A stretch of DNA of 42,500 bases. Source: a virus. Positions 1-6,570 of the stretch are shown piece after piece (within the stretch, counting starts at the first letter, position 1; every line of letters begins with the position of its first letter). The notes beneath the pieces are model-generated. The model did not search any database. It worked only from the letters and a program-made list of their open reading frames with translations, and had not been told where the DNA came from. Both the position numbers and the translations under genes were made by a program. The stretch lies in the IMG/VR virus record IMGVR_UViG_3300020281_000047, positions 1-42,500 of that record; one strand, 5' to 3'.

Positions 1-162
1 ACTATAACTCAAAAGAAGGCAGACGAGATATTTCGTGATATAAATATTGAGCAAAATGGTTTTCATCTATTAAATAAATTAGCTTATTGGGCTTTAAGAA
101 TAGGTGGATTTGTTGCTTGGAATAAACATAGAAAAGTAAACGCTAAAATAGGAATAAAGTAA
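1..162 (+). CDS. 3' end of an unknown protein (partial)
   Basis: An open frame runs from the first base of the window to a TAA at 160-162 and encodes the last 53 residues of a protein whose start lies outside. The visible tail is basic and mixed helical, and ends in KIGIK. I do not recognise a family. Its stop overlaps the next start as TAATG, which argues that it is a real, translationally coupled gene of the same + strand operon. With so little sequence no function can be proposed. Confidence 0.6.
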   Translation, partial: TITQKKADEIFRDINIEQNGFHLLNKLAYWALRIGGFVAWNKHRKVNAKIGIK

Positions 163-383
163 TGGAAATTGATTTTGAAAATGAAATGATTAAAGCACTT
201 AAAAAACACGCTGAAGGCAAGATCGCTATGGCAAAAGCGACAGCACAAGTATATATGAATAATCCAGCTGGTATTGGAGAGCATCCACAAGTAATGGAAG
301 AGCTTGAAAAACAAATGATGGAAATGGCTAAGTATGATGATGTGTTACAAATGATTAAAAAATATTTTGATGATATTGATTAA
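162..383 (+). CDS. small unknown phage protein, 73 aa
   Basis: The start ATG overlaps the previous stop (TAATG), typical of coupled T4-like early genes. The product is a soluble, charged, mostly helical 73-aa protein with an acidic N terminus and a DDID end. It has no cysteines, no membrane segment and no motif I recognise. It closes the upstream operon: the next gene, nrdJ, has its own promoter at 391-419. It is likely real because of the overlap and coding-like composition; the function is unknown. Confidence 0.7.
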   Translation: MEIDFENEMIKALKKHAEGKIAMAKATAQVYMNNPAGIGEHPQVMEELEKQMMEMAKYDDVLQMIKKYFDDID

Positions 384-390
384 AAAGTCC

Positions 391-419
391 TTTACAAAAT
401 CTTAAAATTAATATATAAT
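391..419 (+). promoter_or_regulatory. sigma70-type promoter for nrdJ
   Basis: TTTACA at 391-396 and a perfect TATAAT at 414-419 are separated by exactly 17 bp, in the short gap before nrdJ (ATG at 463). Three more promoters with the same -35 box and spacer occur at 3366, 4221 and 4661. This one has the strongest -10 but no TG extension. It fits recognition by unmodified host RNA polymerase, so early or middle expression. Confidence 0.75.
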
Positions 420-462
420 ATCTAATATAGTAAAAAAATAATCAGATAAAAGAGGTAAAGAA

Positions 463-2679
463 ATGCAACAAGAATTTGTTGACACGAGGGATTTTTTGTC
501 TCAAACAAAGTTTTATGAAGGTTATTCTCGTTTTAAAGATGAAGACACGAGATATGAAACTTGGGATGAGGCTGTCGACCGCGTTATTGAAATGCACGAC
601 AAAAATTATATGAATAATAATAATGAATTAAGTGAATACTTAGAAGAAGCTCGTACTGCATATAAAGAACAGCGTGTTCTTGGTGCTCAGCGTGCACTTC
701 AGTTTGGAGGCGAGCAGTTAATGAAACATCAAATGAGAATGTACAATTGTACGTCCTCTTATGTTAATAGGCCAGAATTTTTTGGTGAGGTGTTTTATAT
801 CTTATTATGTGGTGCCGGTGCAGGATTCTCTGTACAAAAGCATCATATTAAAAAATTACCAAAAATTCAAAATAGAACTAAACAAGCAAAAGGTTACATA
901 GTTGAAGATTCAATTGAAGGTTGGGCTTCAGCTTTAGACGTGTTAATGTCTTCCTTCTTTGTAGGCGGAGGTAAATATCCAGAGTATGAAGGAAGAAGAG
1001 TGTACTTCGATCTATCACAAATAAGACCTAAAGGAGCTTTTATATCCGGAGGATTTAAGGCACCAGGGCCAAACGGTTTACGTAGGTCTTTAGACAAGAT
1101 AGAACATTTATTACAAGGTATTGTATTAGACTCAAAAGAGCCAATAGACATTAAACCAATTGATGCCTATGATATCACTATGCACGCAGCAGATGCTGTG
1201 TTGTCCGGTGGTGTAAGAAGGTCAGCAACAATTTGTCTTTTTTCGCCAGATGACGAAGAAATGATGAATGCAAAAACTGGTAATTGGTTTATGGATAATC
1301 CACAAAGAGGTAGGTCAAATAACTCTGCAGTTATTGTAAGAGATGAGACCACACCAGAAGAGTTTGGCAAGATCATGGAATCTGTTAAACAATTTGGCGA
1401 ACCCGGGTTCGTCTTCGTTGAATCTAAAGAACATACTACAAATCCATGTGTTGAGATTGGTATGTATCCGCAGATCAATAAGAAGTCAGGTTGGCAAGGT
1501 TGCAACCTAACTGAAATCAATGGAGGCAAATGCAATACCGAGGAAGACTTTTATAAGGCATGTCGAGCAGCGTCTATCCTCGGTACCCTACAAGCAGGGT
1601 ACACCGACTTCAAGTTTTTAACCGACACTTCAAAACTTATTTTTGATAGAGAGGCTTTACTTGGAGTTTCAATTACAGGATGGATGAATAATCCTGATAT
1701 TCTTTTTAATGAAAAGATACTTGAAAAAGGTGCACAGATAGTTAAAGATGTAAATAGAGAAGTTGCTAGGATAATTGGAATTAATCCAGCAGCAAGGACA
1801 ACTTGTGTTAAGCCTAGTGGTAATGCATCTGTATTATTACAAACTGCATCTGGTATTCATGCTGAACACTCACCAATGTACATACGTAATGTACAAATGA
1901 ATAAAGAATCTGAGATAACTCAAGCAATTATGAAAACTAATCCTTACATGGTTGAAGAATCAGTATGGTCAGCTGGTGGCACAGATGTTGTTGTATCGTT
2001 TCCTATATTACCAAATAAAGGATCGATGTATAAAGATGACTTATTAGGCGTTAAGCACTTAGAGTTAGTTAAGAAAGCTCAAAAGCACTGGGTTGAAGCT
2101 GGTACTAATGAAGAACTCTGTGCCGATAAAGGAGTAAGACATAACGTATCAAATACTATTATTGTAGATGATTGGGATGAAGTTGAAAAGTATGTATTTG
2201 AAAATAGAGATTCATTTGCTGGTATTTCGTTTTTACCTATGACTGGTGATAAAGACTACAATCAAGCTCCAAATACTGCAGTTATTACTGCAAAAGATAT
2301 GGTAAAGAAGTATGGCAATGCTGCAGTCTTTGCATCTGGTATGGTCGTTGATGCTCTTAAATGTTTTAATAACTTATGGGATGCGTGTTCTACAGCAAAA
2401 GGATTTGGTGAAGACATATCTTTAGAATCTTCAGAGAATGCAATGAAGAGAGATTGGATAAGAAGATTTGATAAATTTGCTGACAATTATTTAAAATCAG
2501 ACAAAGCACTTGCTGAACACTGTTTAAAAGATGCATACTTATTACATAAGTGGAATAAGATACAATCAACTTTAAAAACAGTTGACTGGAAAGAAGATAT
2601 AAAAGAAAGAAAATATACAGATGTTGACACTCTCGGTGCAGCCGCATGTGCAGGTGGCGCCTGCGAAATCGATTTCTAA
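463..2679 (+). CDS. nrdJ: adenosylcobalamin-dependent (class II) ribonucleoside-triphosphate reductase
   Basis: This monomeric class II reductase makes deoxyribonucleotides for phage DNA synthesis using adenosylcobalamin. The 738-aa length is close to the Lactobacillus leichmannii enzyme (739 aa). Visible hallmarks are Cys96 in MYNCTSSY (one half of the active-site redox pair), the N-x-C-x-E signature at 327-331 with Cys329 as the probable thiyl-radical residue, Cys347 as the probable partner of Cys96, and a C-terminal shuttle pair Cys729/Cys734 in CAGGAC with the family spacing. The start at 463 is supported by AGAGG at 451-455. Its own promoter lies upstream. Bases 1380-1640, around the radical cysteine, are clearly richer in G+C (40-50% per line) than the 5' part (about 23% at 601-660). 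The DUF1289 gene overlaps its end. Assignment to class II rather than class I rests on length, the CxxxxC tail and overall similarity. Confidence 0.92.
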   Translation: MQQEFVDTRDFLSQTKFYEGYSRFKDEDTRYETWDEAVDRVIEMHDKNYMNNNNELSEYLEEARTAYKEQRVLGAQRALQFGGEQLMKHQMRMYNCTSSYVNRPEFFGEVFYILLCGAGAGFSVQKHHIKKLPKIQNRTKQAKGYIVEDSIEGWASALDVLMSSFFVGGGKYPEYEGRRVYFDLSQIRPKGAFISGGFKAPGPNGLRRSLDKIEHLLQGIVLDSKEPIDIKPIDAYDITMHAADAVLSGGVRRSATICLFSPDDEEMMNAKTGNWFMDNPQRGRSNNSAVIVRDETTPEEFGKIMESVKQFGEPGFVFVESKEHTTNPCVEIGMYPQINKKSGWQGCNLTEINGGKCNTEEDFYKACRAASILGTLQAGYTDFKFLTDTSKLIFDREALLGVSITGWMNNPDILFNEKILEKGAQIVKDVNREVARIIGINPAARTTCVKPSGNASVLLQTASGIHAEHSPMYIRNVQMNKESEITQAIMKTNPYMVEESVWSAGGTDVVVSFPILPNKGSMYKDDLLGVKHLELVKKAQKHWVEAGTNEELCADKGVRHNVSNTIIVDDWDEVEKYVFENRDSFAGISFLPMTGDKDYNQAPNTAVITAKDMVKKYGNAAVFASGMVVDALKCFNNLWDACSTAKGFGEDISLESSENAMKRDWIRRFDKFADNYLKSDKALAEHCLKDAYLLHKWNKIQSTLKTVDWKEDIKERKYTDVDTLGAAACAGGACEIDF

Positions 2680-2827
2680 AGTTGTTTCACCTTGCATTAA
2701 AGTATGTACTCTTGAAAATGATTTTTGTATTGGATGTGGTAGAACACAAAAAGAAATAGCAGAATGGTTTACTGCATCTGAAAAAAGAAAGAGAGAAATA
2801 CTTGAAAGACTACAAAATAGAATGTGA
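2621..2827 (+). CDS. DUF1289-family cysteine-rich protein
   Basis: From about residue 23 the protein shows the DUF1289 pattern SPCIKVC...FCIGCGRT followed by an EI..W...S..KR..I helix, as in small bacterial proteins thought to bind Fe-S or zinc. The ATG at 2621 lies inside the nrdJ end, giving a 59-base overlap in another frame. In-frame GTG codons at 2636, 2648 and 2654 are alternative starts and would still keep the complete domain, so the true N terminus is uncertain. It is coupled to nrdJ and overlaps the next small ORF. The role in the phage is unknown; a redox or metal link to the B12 reductase is only a guess from position. Confidence 0.75.
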   Translation: MLTLSVQPHVQVAPAKSISKVVSPCIKVCTLENDFCIGCGRTQKEIAEWFTASEKRKREILERLQNRM

Positions 2828-2930
2828 AGAATGTGATGAGGTAACTTATGTAGCCTTTTACAAACAGCCAAAGTATTGTCCAAATTGTGGACGAAGAGCT
2901 GAGGCTGAAGAAGTTGAAGAACATGAATAA
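2802..2930 (+). CDS. tiny zinc-ribbon protein, 42 aa, TTG start
   Basis: A short frame from TTG 2802 to TAA 2930 encodes 42 residues with two CxxC knuckles, IECEECDE and KYCPNCGRR, the classic zinc-ribbon layout, followed by an acidic Glu-rich tail. There is no ATG between the in-frame TAG at 2757 and the ribbon. TTG at 2802 is preceded by GAAAGAGAG (2787-2795), a workable ribosome binding site; CTG 2778 is the alternative. It overlaps the end of the DUF1289 gene. The two well-placed knuckles make chance unlikely. Such proteins bind nucleic acid or other proteins; no specific role can be assigned. Confidence 0.6.
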   Translation: MKDYKIECEECDEVTYVAFYKQPKYCPNCGRRAEAEEVEEHE

Positions 2931-2938
2931 ATATAATC

Positions 2939-3334
2939 ATGTGGTATTATAATGATAAATTATTCGAAGAAACTCCTGAAGAATACCAAGGATTTGTCTA
3001 TCAAATCACAGAAGTCGATTCCAACAAAAAATATATTGGAAAGAAAAACTTCTGGAAACCTAAAATTCTTCCCATCACTAAAACACGTAAGAGACGTGTA
3101 CGAACGCGTACAGAATCAAACTGGAAAGAATATTATAGCTCGTCCGATGAAGTATGCAAGCTTGTGGAATCAGGAGTAAATTTTAAAAGAGAAATATTAA
3201 GACTTTGTAAAACCAAAGGCGAAATGTCTTATTATGAGGCTAAGCTACAGTTTGACAATGATGTCTTATTTCGCAAAGACTTTTATAATAACTTTATTGG
3301 GTGTAAGATACACGCAAAACATTTAACAAGTTAA
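2939..3334 (+). CDS. GIY-YIG-type nuclease-like protein
   Basis: The N-terminal half carries GFVYQI about a dozen residues before KKYIGKK, matching the GIY and YIG halves of the GIY-YIG nuclease fold. A strongly basic stretch (RKRRVRTR), a SNWKEYYSSS segment and a late glutamate in SYYEAKL, which could be the catalytic acid, follow. At 131 aa it is a bare nuclease module without a DNA-binding extension. Proteins of this look are common in marine T4-like phages as stand-alone genes. Possible roles are a free-standing homing endonuclease or a repair/recombination nuclease. The ribosome binding site is weak. It follows the zinc-ribbon ORF by 8 bases. Confidence 0.6.
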   Translation: MWYYNDKLFEETPEEYQGFVYQITEVDSNKKYIGKKNFWKPKILPITKTRKRRVRTRTESNWKEYYSSSDEVCKLVESGVNFKREILRLCKTKGEMSYYEAKLQFDNDVLFRKDFYNNFIGCKIHAKHLTS

Positions 3335-3365
3335 TAAAAAAAATTAAAAATATTGAAAAAAACAG

Positions 3366-3394
3366 TTTACAAAGCTTCTTTTTTATGGTAGAAT
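3366..3394 (+). promoter_or_regulatory. sigma70-type promoter with extended -10
   Basis: TTTACA at 3366-3371, 17 bp, then TAGAAT at 3389-3394 preceded by TG one base upstream (TGGTAGAAT, extended -10). The following bases ATAGATCTATAAAATG nearly repeat those after the promoter at 4661, so the two initiation regions look copied. It drives the small genes from 3426. Confidence 0.75.
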
Positions 3395-3425
3395 AGATCT
3401 ATAAAATGAAAAAAGAGGAGTTAAA

Positions 3426-3698
3426 ATGTCATTTTCAAATTTAAAAAAACTAATTAAAGATCTCACAAAAACATCAAAGACCAAATGGGCCATTAAAGAA
3501 GAAATGGCTGATATGTACAAACAAGATGCTTTAGATACTGAAGTCGTTCTTATGTCACTACTTTCTGGTAGGTATAAGTGGGCTGATGAAAAGCTTTCAA
3601 TGATGGATACTCTTCCAAGAGATAACGCTGTACTGGCTATCGTCGAGGATATGGGTAATGACTGGGCTAAAGCTAACATTGGTTGGAGTTTTAAATAG
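3426..3698 (+). CDS. unknown small phage protein, 90 aa
   Basis: A 90-aa soluble helical protein with a basic N-terminal third (KKLIKDLTKTSKTKWAIKEE) and a more acidic remainder, with no cysteine or membrane segment. The start is supported by GAGGAG at 3415-3420 and by the promoter directly upstream. It is the first gene of a cluster of small ORFs that probably act early on the host, but I recognise no family and propose no function. Confidence 0.75.
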   Translation: MSFSNLKKLIKDLTKTSKTKWAIKEEMADMYKQDALDTEVVLMSLLSGRYKWADEKLSMMDTLPRDNAVLAIVEDMGNDWAKANIGWSFK

Positions 3699-3706
3699 GA
3701 GATAAT

Positions 3707-3907
3707 ATGTCAAAGAAAAAATCTAATGTAATAAATTTTGAAAAAGCTAAAATTAAAAAATTTAATGATGAAAATGAAATCATCTTTACCGTTGAAGGTG
3801 AAGACTATGAGTTAGGTGAAATGGTTCATCAGTCTCATAATGATAACGGCATGGAATTCATTTTTAAATTGGAGGGAATTGAAGATGACGAACCGACCTG
3901 TCACTGA
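3707..3907 (+). CDS. unknown small acidic protein, 66 aa
   Basis: Start ATG 3707 follows TAGGAG at 3696-3701. The 66-aa product has a lysine-rich start and an acidic second half (VEGEDYELGEM, GIEDDEP) that looks like a small beta-strand domain. The last 23 bases overlap the next gene in another frame. No recognised family; context is the small-gene early cluster. Confidence 0.7.
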   Translation: MSKKKSNVINFEKAKIKKFNDENEIIFTVEGEDYELGEMVHQSHNDNGMEFIFKLEGIEDDEPTCH

Positions 3908-4061
3908 GGTTGATTTACTAAAAAAGCAATTGGCTGAAGAAACGAAAGAGAAGTATGCTTTATATAAACGTATAAAAGAATTAAACGAAGAAATAAGGCA
4001 TCTTAAAAACGATTCAAATCCAATTGCCGGACCTGAATATAGACAAAGGTATAATACGTAA
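3885..4061 (+). CDS. small coiled-coil protein, 58 aa
   Basis: I choose ATG 3885 (MTNRPVTEVDLLKK) because a near-perfect GGAGGG at 3871-3876 sits 8 bases before it; an upstream in-frame ATG at 3816 lacks such a site and would overlap the previous gene heavily. Residues about 8-45 form a heptad-like charged helix (LLKKQLAEETKEKYALYKRI), so a short coiled coil is likely. The stop overlaps the next start (TAATG). No family recognised. Confidence 0.7.
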   Translation: MTNRPVTEVDLLKKQLAEETKEKYALYKRIKELNEEIRHLKNDSNPIAGPEYRQRYNT

Positions 4062-4243
4062 TGCTTAGTCTAACCGATCTTCAAGAAGTGTACCCGCTAT
4101 TTTTTCAACTCCTCTTCTTCGCGGTAGCCGGCGCACTTCTTGTTGGCTCTTTTATTGCAATAGTATCATTTATGTTTAGATATGCTATTGCAATTATTTT
4201 AATTATTTTTGCTTTTTTCCTTTACAATGCTTATTTTTTGTGA
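4061..4243 (+). CDS. small two-helix membrane protein, 60 aa
   Basis: Almost the whole 60-aa chain is hydrophobic, with one span at about 13-37 (FFQLLFFAVAGALLVGSFIA) and another at about 40-59, separated by a single Arg. It should sit in the host inner membrane as a hairpin. It is coupled to the previous gene by TAATG. The promoter at 4221-4249 starts inside its 3' end. The size and the early cluster would fit a host-takeover or superinfection-exclusion protein, but that is inference from topology only. Confidence 0.7.
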   Translation: MLSLTDLQEVYPLFFQLLFFAVAGALLVGSFIAIVSFMFRYAIAIILIIFAFFLYNAYFL

Positions 4244-4249
4244 TAGAAT
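4221..4249 (+). promoter_or_regulatory. sigma70-type promoter with extended -10
   Basis: TTTACA at 4221-4226, 17 bp, TAGAAT at 4244-4249 with a TG extension (TGATAGAAT). The -35 and spacer lie within the end of the membrane-protein gene, whose TGA is at 4241-4243. It serves the 121-aa gene at 4276. Confidence 0.7.
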
Positions 4250-4275
4250 AGTATATAACAATTAAGGATTATATT

Positions 4276-4641
4276 ATGACAATGCACCTAATGCCAATTT
4301 ATGTAAACAACAATAACAACAAAAGACGTAAACAACCTTTCAAAAAACCAGGGTGGGCTAAAGCTCAAGCCGAGCATGATGCATGGCTTATGAAGCGTGG
4401 CGTACATCCATCACAACTTAAAAATAAAACAAAGAATGCAGGAATCAAAGCTCCTAACTATAAAGAGCTTTCACGTTCTCTACCAACTAGTGACTACACC
4501 GGTCCTATTGTTGGTAAGTCCAAACAAAATACTTACACTGGTACCTTCATCACTGGTATTGCTACTATGCATAAGTCAAATATGGTACCTGTAAGTAAAA
4601 ATGCTGATGCTAAAGAATACGCTACAATGAGGCGTAATTAA
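4276..4641 (+). CDS. conserved unknown basic protein, 121 aa
   Basis: Start ATG 4276 follows AAGGAT. After an Asn-rich and basic stretch (NNNNNKRRKQPFKKP) comes GWAKAQAEHDAWL, a helix I associate with uncharacterised proteins conserved in marine T4-like phages, then a Ser/Thr/Gly-rich region and an ATMRRN end. Net basic, no membrane span, no cysteines. It has its own promoter. Nucleic-acid binding is possible from charge alone; no function is assigned. Confidence 0.75.
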   Translation: MTMHLMPIYVNNNNNKRRKQPFKKPGWAKAQAEHDAWLMKRGVHPSQLKNKTKNAGIKAPNYKELSRSLPTSDYTGPIVGKSKQNTYTGTFITGIATMHKSNMVPVSKNADAKEYATMRRN

Positions 4642-4652
4642 CATGTTAATTA
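4635..4652 (+). repeat. perfect 18-bp palindrome
   Basis: TAATTAACATGTTAATTA is its own reverse complement. It spans the stop codon of the 121-aa gene and ends 8 bases before the -35 box of the promoter at 4661. It lacks a T-run and has few G-C pairs, so it is a poor terminator; it looks more like a dimeric operator site. Confidence 0.55.
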
Positions 4653-4660
4653 AAAAACTG

Positions 4661-4689
4661 TTTACAAAGACGAAAAACTGTGGTAGAAT
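4661..4689 (+). promoter_or_regulatory. sigma70-type promoter with extended -10
   Basis: TTTACA at 4661-4666, 17 bp, TAGAAT at 4684-4689 in TGGTAGAAT context. The downstream ATATATCTATAAAAT nearly copies the 3366 promoter. It drives 4722-6542, i.e. the block that ends in gp33. Confidence 0.75.
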
Positions 4690-4721
4690 ATATCTATAAA
4701 ATAAAAAAAGTGGAGTTAAAT

Positions 4722-4922
4722 ATGTTCAATTATGATACAATCATCAAACAACTAGAAGCAATGTCACCAGCTCACCAAGATGAGTTTGCTCAAAAGTTGA
4801 TTGAAAAGAATAGTGGATTGGCTACTGCCATATCTACTAAAATTAATATTGCTCATCAGGATAAGTATTACACTGATACTGAAGCAATGAATGAGTCTCT
4901 TAAGTTAAGAGGTCATGCTTAA
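4722..4922 (+). CDS. unknown small protein, 66 aa
   Basis: ATG 4722 is chosen because an earlier in-frame ATG at 4680 would put the -10 box of the promoter inside the coding region; GGAG at 4712-4715 precedes 4722. The 66-aa product is soluble and helical (QLEAMSPAHQDEFAQKL) with no cysteine. Its stop overlaps the next ATG by one base. I recognise no family; it is part of the operon leading to gp33. Confidence 0.7.
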   Translation: MFNYDTIIKQLEAMSPAHQDEFAQKLIEKNSGLATAISTKINIAHQDKYYTDTEAMNESLKLRGHA

Positions 4923-5167
4923 TGAAAAATCCTGTGGCAAAATATTTAATGTGCTCTTATGCATATTATAAGCTGGATAAAAATTTAATAACTGATCATG
5001 AATTTGATGAGTTAGCAAAACATATCTTAGATAACTGGGATGCCATCGATCATCCACACAAATATCTACTCACCAAAGATATGTTAGTAGCGGGTACTTA
5101 CTTAGGTGAATATCCAAATATTGTTAAAGGCGCAGTTGGCGATTATATAAGGGAGAATAAATTATGA
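4922..5167 (+). CDS. small protein with NAD-ligase Ia-like motif, 81 aa
   Basis: The helical pair around residues 12-33 reads YAYYKLDKNLITDHEFDEL, the pattern YY-x2-D-x3-I-x-D-x-E-F-D-x-L that recurs in domain Ia of NAD-dependent DNA ligases, where it contacts the nicotinamide half. The protein stops there: it has no adenylation, OB or zinc domains, so it cannot be a ligase. The rest (HPHKYLLTKDMLVAGTYLGEYP) looks conserved in marine T4-like phages from memory, without known function. The stop and next start overlap as ATGA. Confidence 0.7.
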   Translation: MKNPVAKYLMCSYAYYKLDKNLITDHEFDELAKHILDNWDAIDHPHKYLLTKDMLVAGTYLGEYPNIVKGAVGDYIRENKL

Positions 5168-6303
5168 GTTTAACAGCATTAAAAGGTAAGAAAACTAAAA
5201 AGAAAGTTTTAAGAGCAAGAGCTCGTACAGGTTTAGCTGGTATTCCAGTTGACAAAGGTTTCAATGCCGTAAAGGATTACTTTCATTTACAGGTTGATAA
5301 GAAAGATTGTGTAAGTCAAGTTAAGACGTGGGTTAAGAAAAACTTTCCTCAACCAGCTAAGTATATTTTAGCAAATCCAGAATATCATTTTTCAATGACA
5401 CATCATGCAGCTACTGCGTTTTGGTATAATAATGACTTATATAAAAATAATGATGCTGATGGTAATATCGCTAAAGAGTTTTTAAATAACTTATTTGATA
5501 AAATGATACCTTTAATTGAAAAAGGTAAAGTGTTATATGAAGAAAAGCAAAAAGCAAATAATATTGTTTCAATATCACCAACTGTAAAATTAATGAGAAA
5601 AATTAATAATACAATTATGCAAGAATTACTTGAACTAGAAGACAAGTGGATCGATGGTGACGATGCCACTATTAACATATACGATAGATTCAAGTACCAC
5701 GGCTTAACAAACACTGCCATAAGTTACGTTAAGCCAATGATTGAGGGCTGGCTTCTTGATTATGAAGACGCATACTACAAAAGATGCGATCAAGCTGTCG
5801 AAGGTTACTCCCACCTTAAACGGTCAGCTCTCAATCACAGAATTAAAGTATGCCAAGCTATGTTGGCTGATCTTGAAAGAATTAGATCAGCAACTAAGGC
5901 ATCAAGAAATGTTAAAGTTAAGAGACCAAAGTCTGTTGACAAACAAGTTGCTAAAGTGCAATACAAAAAAGAAGATAACGAATTTAAAATCGTATCTATT
6001 AATCCAATACAAATACCAACTAAGACGAGGTTATATGCATTCAATACTAATAATAAAAATGTTATTGAATATGTTACCGAAAGTGTTAATGGATTTGAAA
6101 TATCTGGTTCAACAATTAAGAACTTCTCAAAAGGTTTAAGTAGAGCTATATGCCTACGTAAACCACTTGACTTCTTACCTATTGTCTTACAGAAAACTCC
6201 AAAGCAAATTGATGCTGCTTGGCAAACTCTTAAAACTAAAACTAGAGTACCAAATGGTAGGATTAATAAAGATACAATATTACTAAGGGTTTTAGACAAA
6301 TGA
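5164..6303 (+). CDS. conserved unknown T4-like phage protein, 379 aa
   Basis: A basic N terminus (KGKKTKKKVLRARARTG) precedes a long helical body with a core around residues 160-225 (WIDGDD..., GWLLDYEDAYYKRCDQAVEG) and a C-terminal part with SINPIQI and NGRINKDTILLRVLDK. I believe homologues occur at this position in marine T4-like phages, always without function. AGGGAGA at about 5149-5155 supports ATG 5164, which overlaps the previous stop; its own stop overlaps gp33. The core region is C-ending in codon use and about 42% G+C, against about 25% on either side. Location between early genes and gp33/gp32 suggests a DNA replication or transcription link, which is inference. Confidence 0.8.
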   Translation: MSLTALKGKKTKKKVLRARARTGLAGIPVDKGFNAVKDYFHLQVDKKDCVSQVKTWVKKNFPQPAKYILANPEYHFSMTHHAATAFWYNNDLYKNNDADGNIAKEFLNNLFDKMIPLIEKGKVLYEEKQKANNIVSISPTVKLMRKINNTIMQELLELEDKWIDGDDATINIYDRFKYHGLTNTAISYVKPMIEGWLLDYEDAYYKRCDQAVEGYSHLKRSALNHRIKVCQAMLADLERIRSATKASRNVKVKRPKSVDKQVAKVQYKKEDNEFKIVSINPIQIPTKTRLYAFNTNNKNVIEYVTESVNGFEISGSTIKNFSKGLSRAICLRKPLDFLPIVLQKTPKQIDAAWQTLKTKTRVPNGRINKDTILLRVLDK

Positions 6304-6542
6304 AAATAGAAGAACAATTTTTAACAAAGTCTAAATTTACAAAGCTTATCGAAAGTACAGTAGCTGAACTTAAGATACCTTATATGGATGCTATAATAAA
6401 GGTATGTGAAAAGAATGAAATCGAAATTGAAGATATCAGGAAGTTCATATCACCAGTTATTAAAGATAAGCTCGAAGCTGAGGCGATGGAACTAAATTTC
6501 TTACCGAAAAAAAATGCCATTGACTCATCATTATTTAACTAA
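6300..6542 (+). CDS. 33: late-promoter transcription accessory protein gp33
   Basis: gp33 bridges host RNA polymerase and the phage sliding clamp so that late promoters, read by gp55, can fire. The 80-aa size, the KSKFTKLIE start, the EICEKN-like middle (VCEKNEIEIEDIRKFISPVI) and the EAMELNFLP segment match gp33 of marine T4-like phages. The extreme C terminus DSSLFN resembles the short hydrophobic/acidic clamp-binding tail of T4 clamp partners. It overlaps the previous gene by ATGA and lies just before gp32. Its presence fits the TATAAATA late promoters found further on. Confidence 0.82.
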   Translation: MKIEEQFLTKSKFTKLIESTVAELKIPYMDAIIKVCEKNEIEIEDIRKFISPVIKDKLEAEAMELNFLPKKNAIDSSLFN

Positions 6543-6551
6543 ATGTGTATA

Positions 6552-6557
6552 TATAAT
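6552..6557 (+). promoter_or_regulatory. possible -10 box for gp32
   Basis: TATAAT in the context TGTGTATATATAATATAGG lies about 95 bases before the gp32 start. No TTGACA/TTTACA box lies 16-18 bp upstream, so this would be an activator-dependent (middle-type) promoter at best. Weak evidence. Confidence 0.3.
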
Positions 6558-6570
6558 ATAGGTATGTCTT

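Noticed and set aside
2621-2827. Programmed frameshift joining nrdJ to the DUF1289 domain
   Set aside because: nrdJ ends with its complete CxxxxC tail at the family length and no slippery heptamer was seen; simple gene overlap explains it.
2572-2940. 122-aa - strand open frame with cysteines opposite nrdJ end
   Set aside because: Explained by the three overlapping + strand genes, each with recognisable motifs.
4635-4665. Rho-independent terminator after the 121-aa gene
   Set aside because: The palindrome is followed by A residues, not T, and has almost no G-C pairs.
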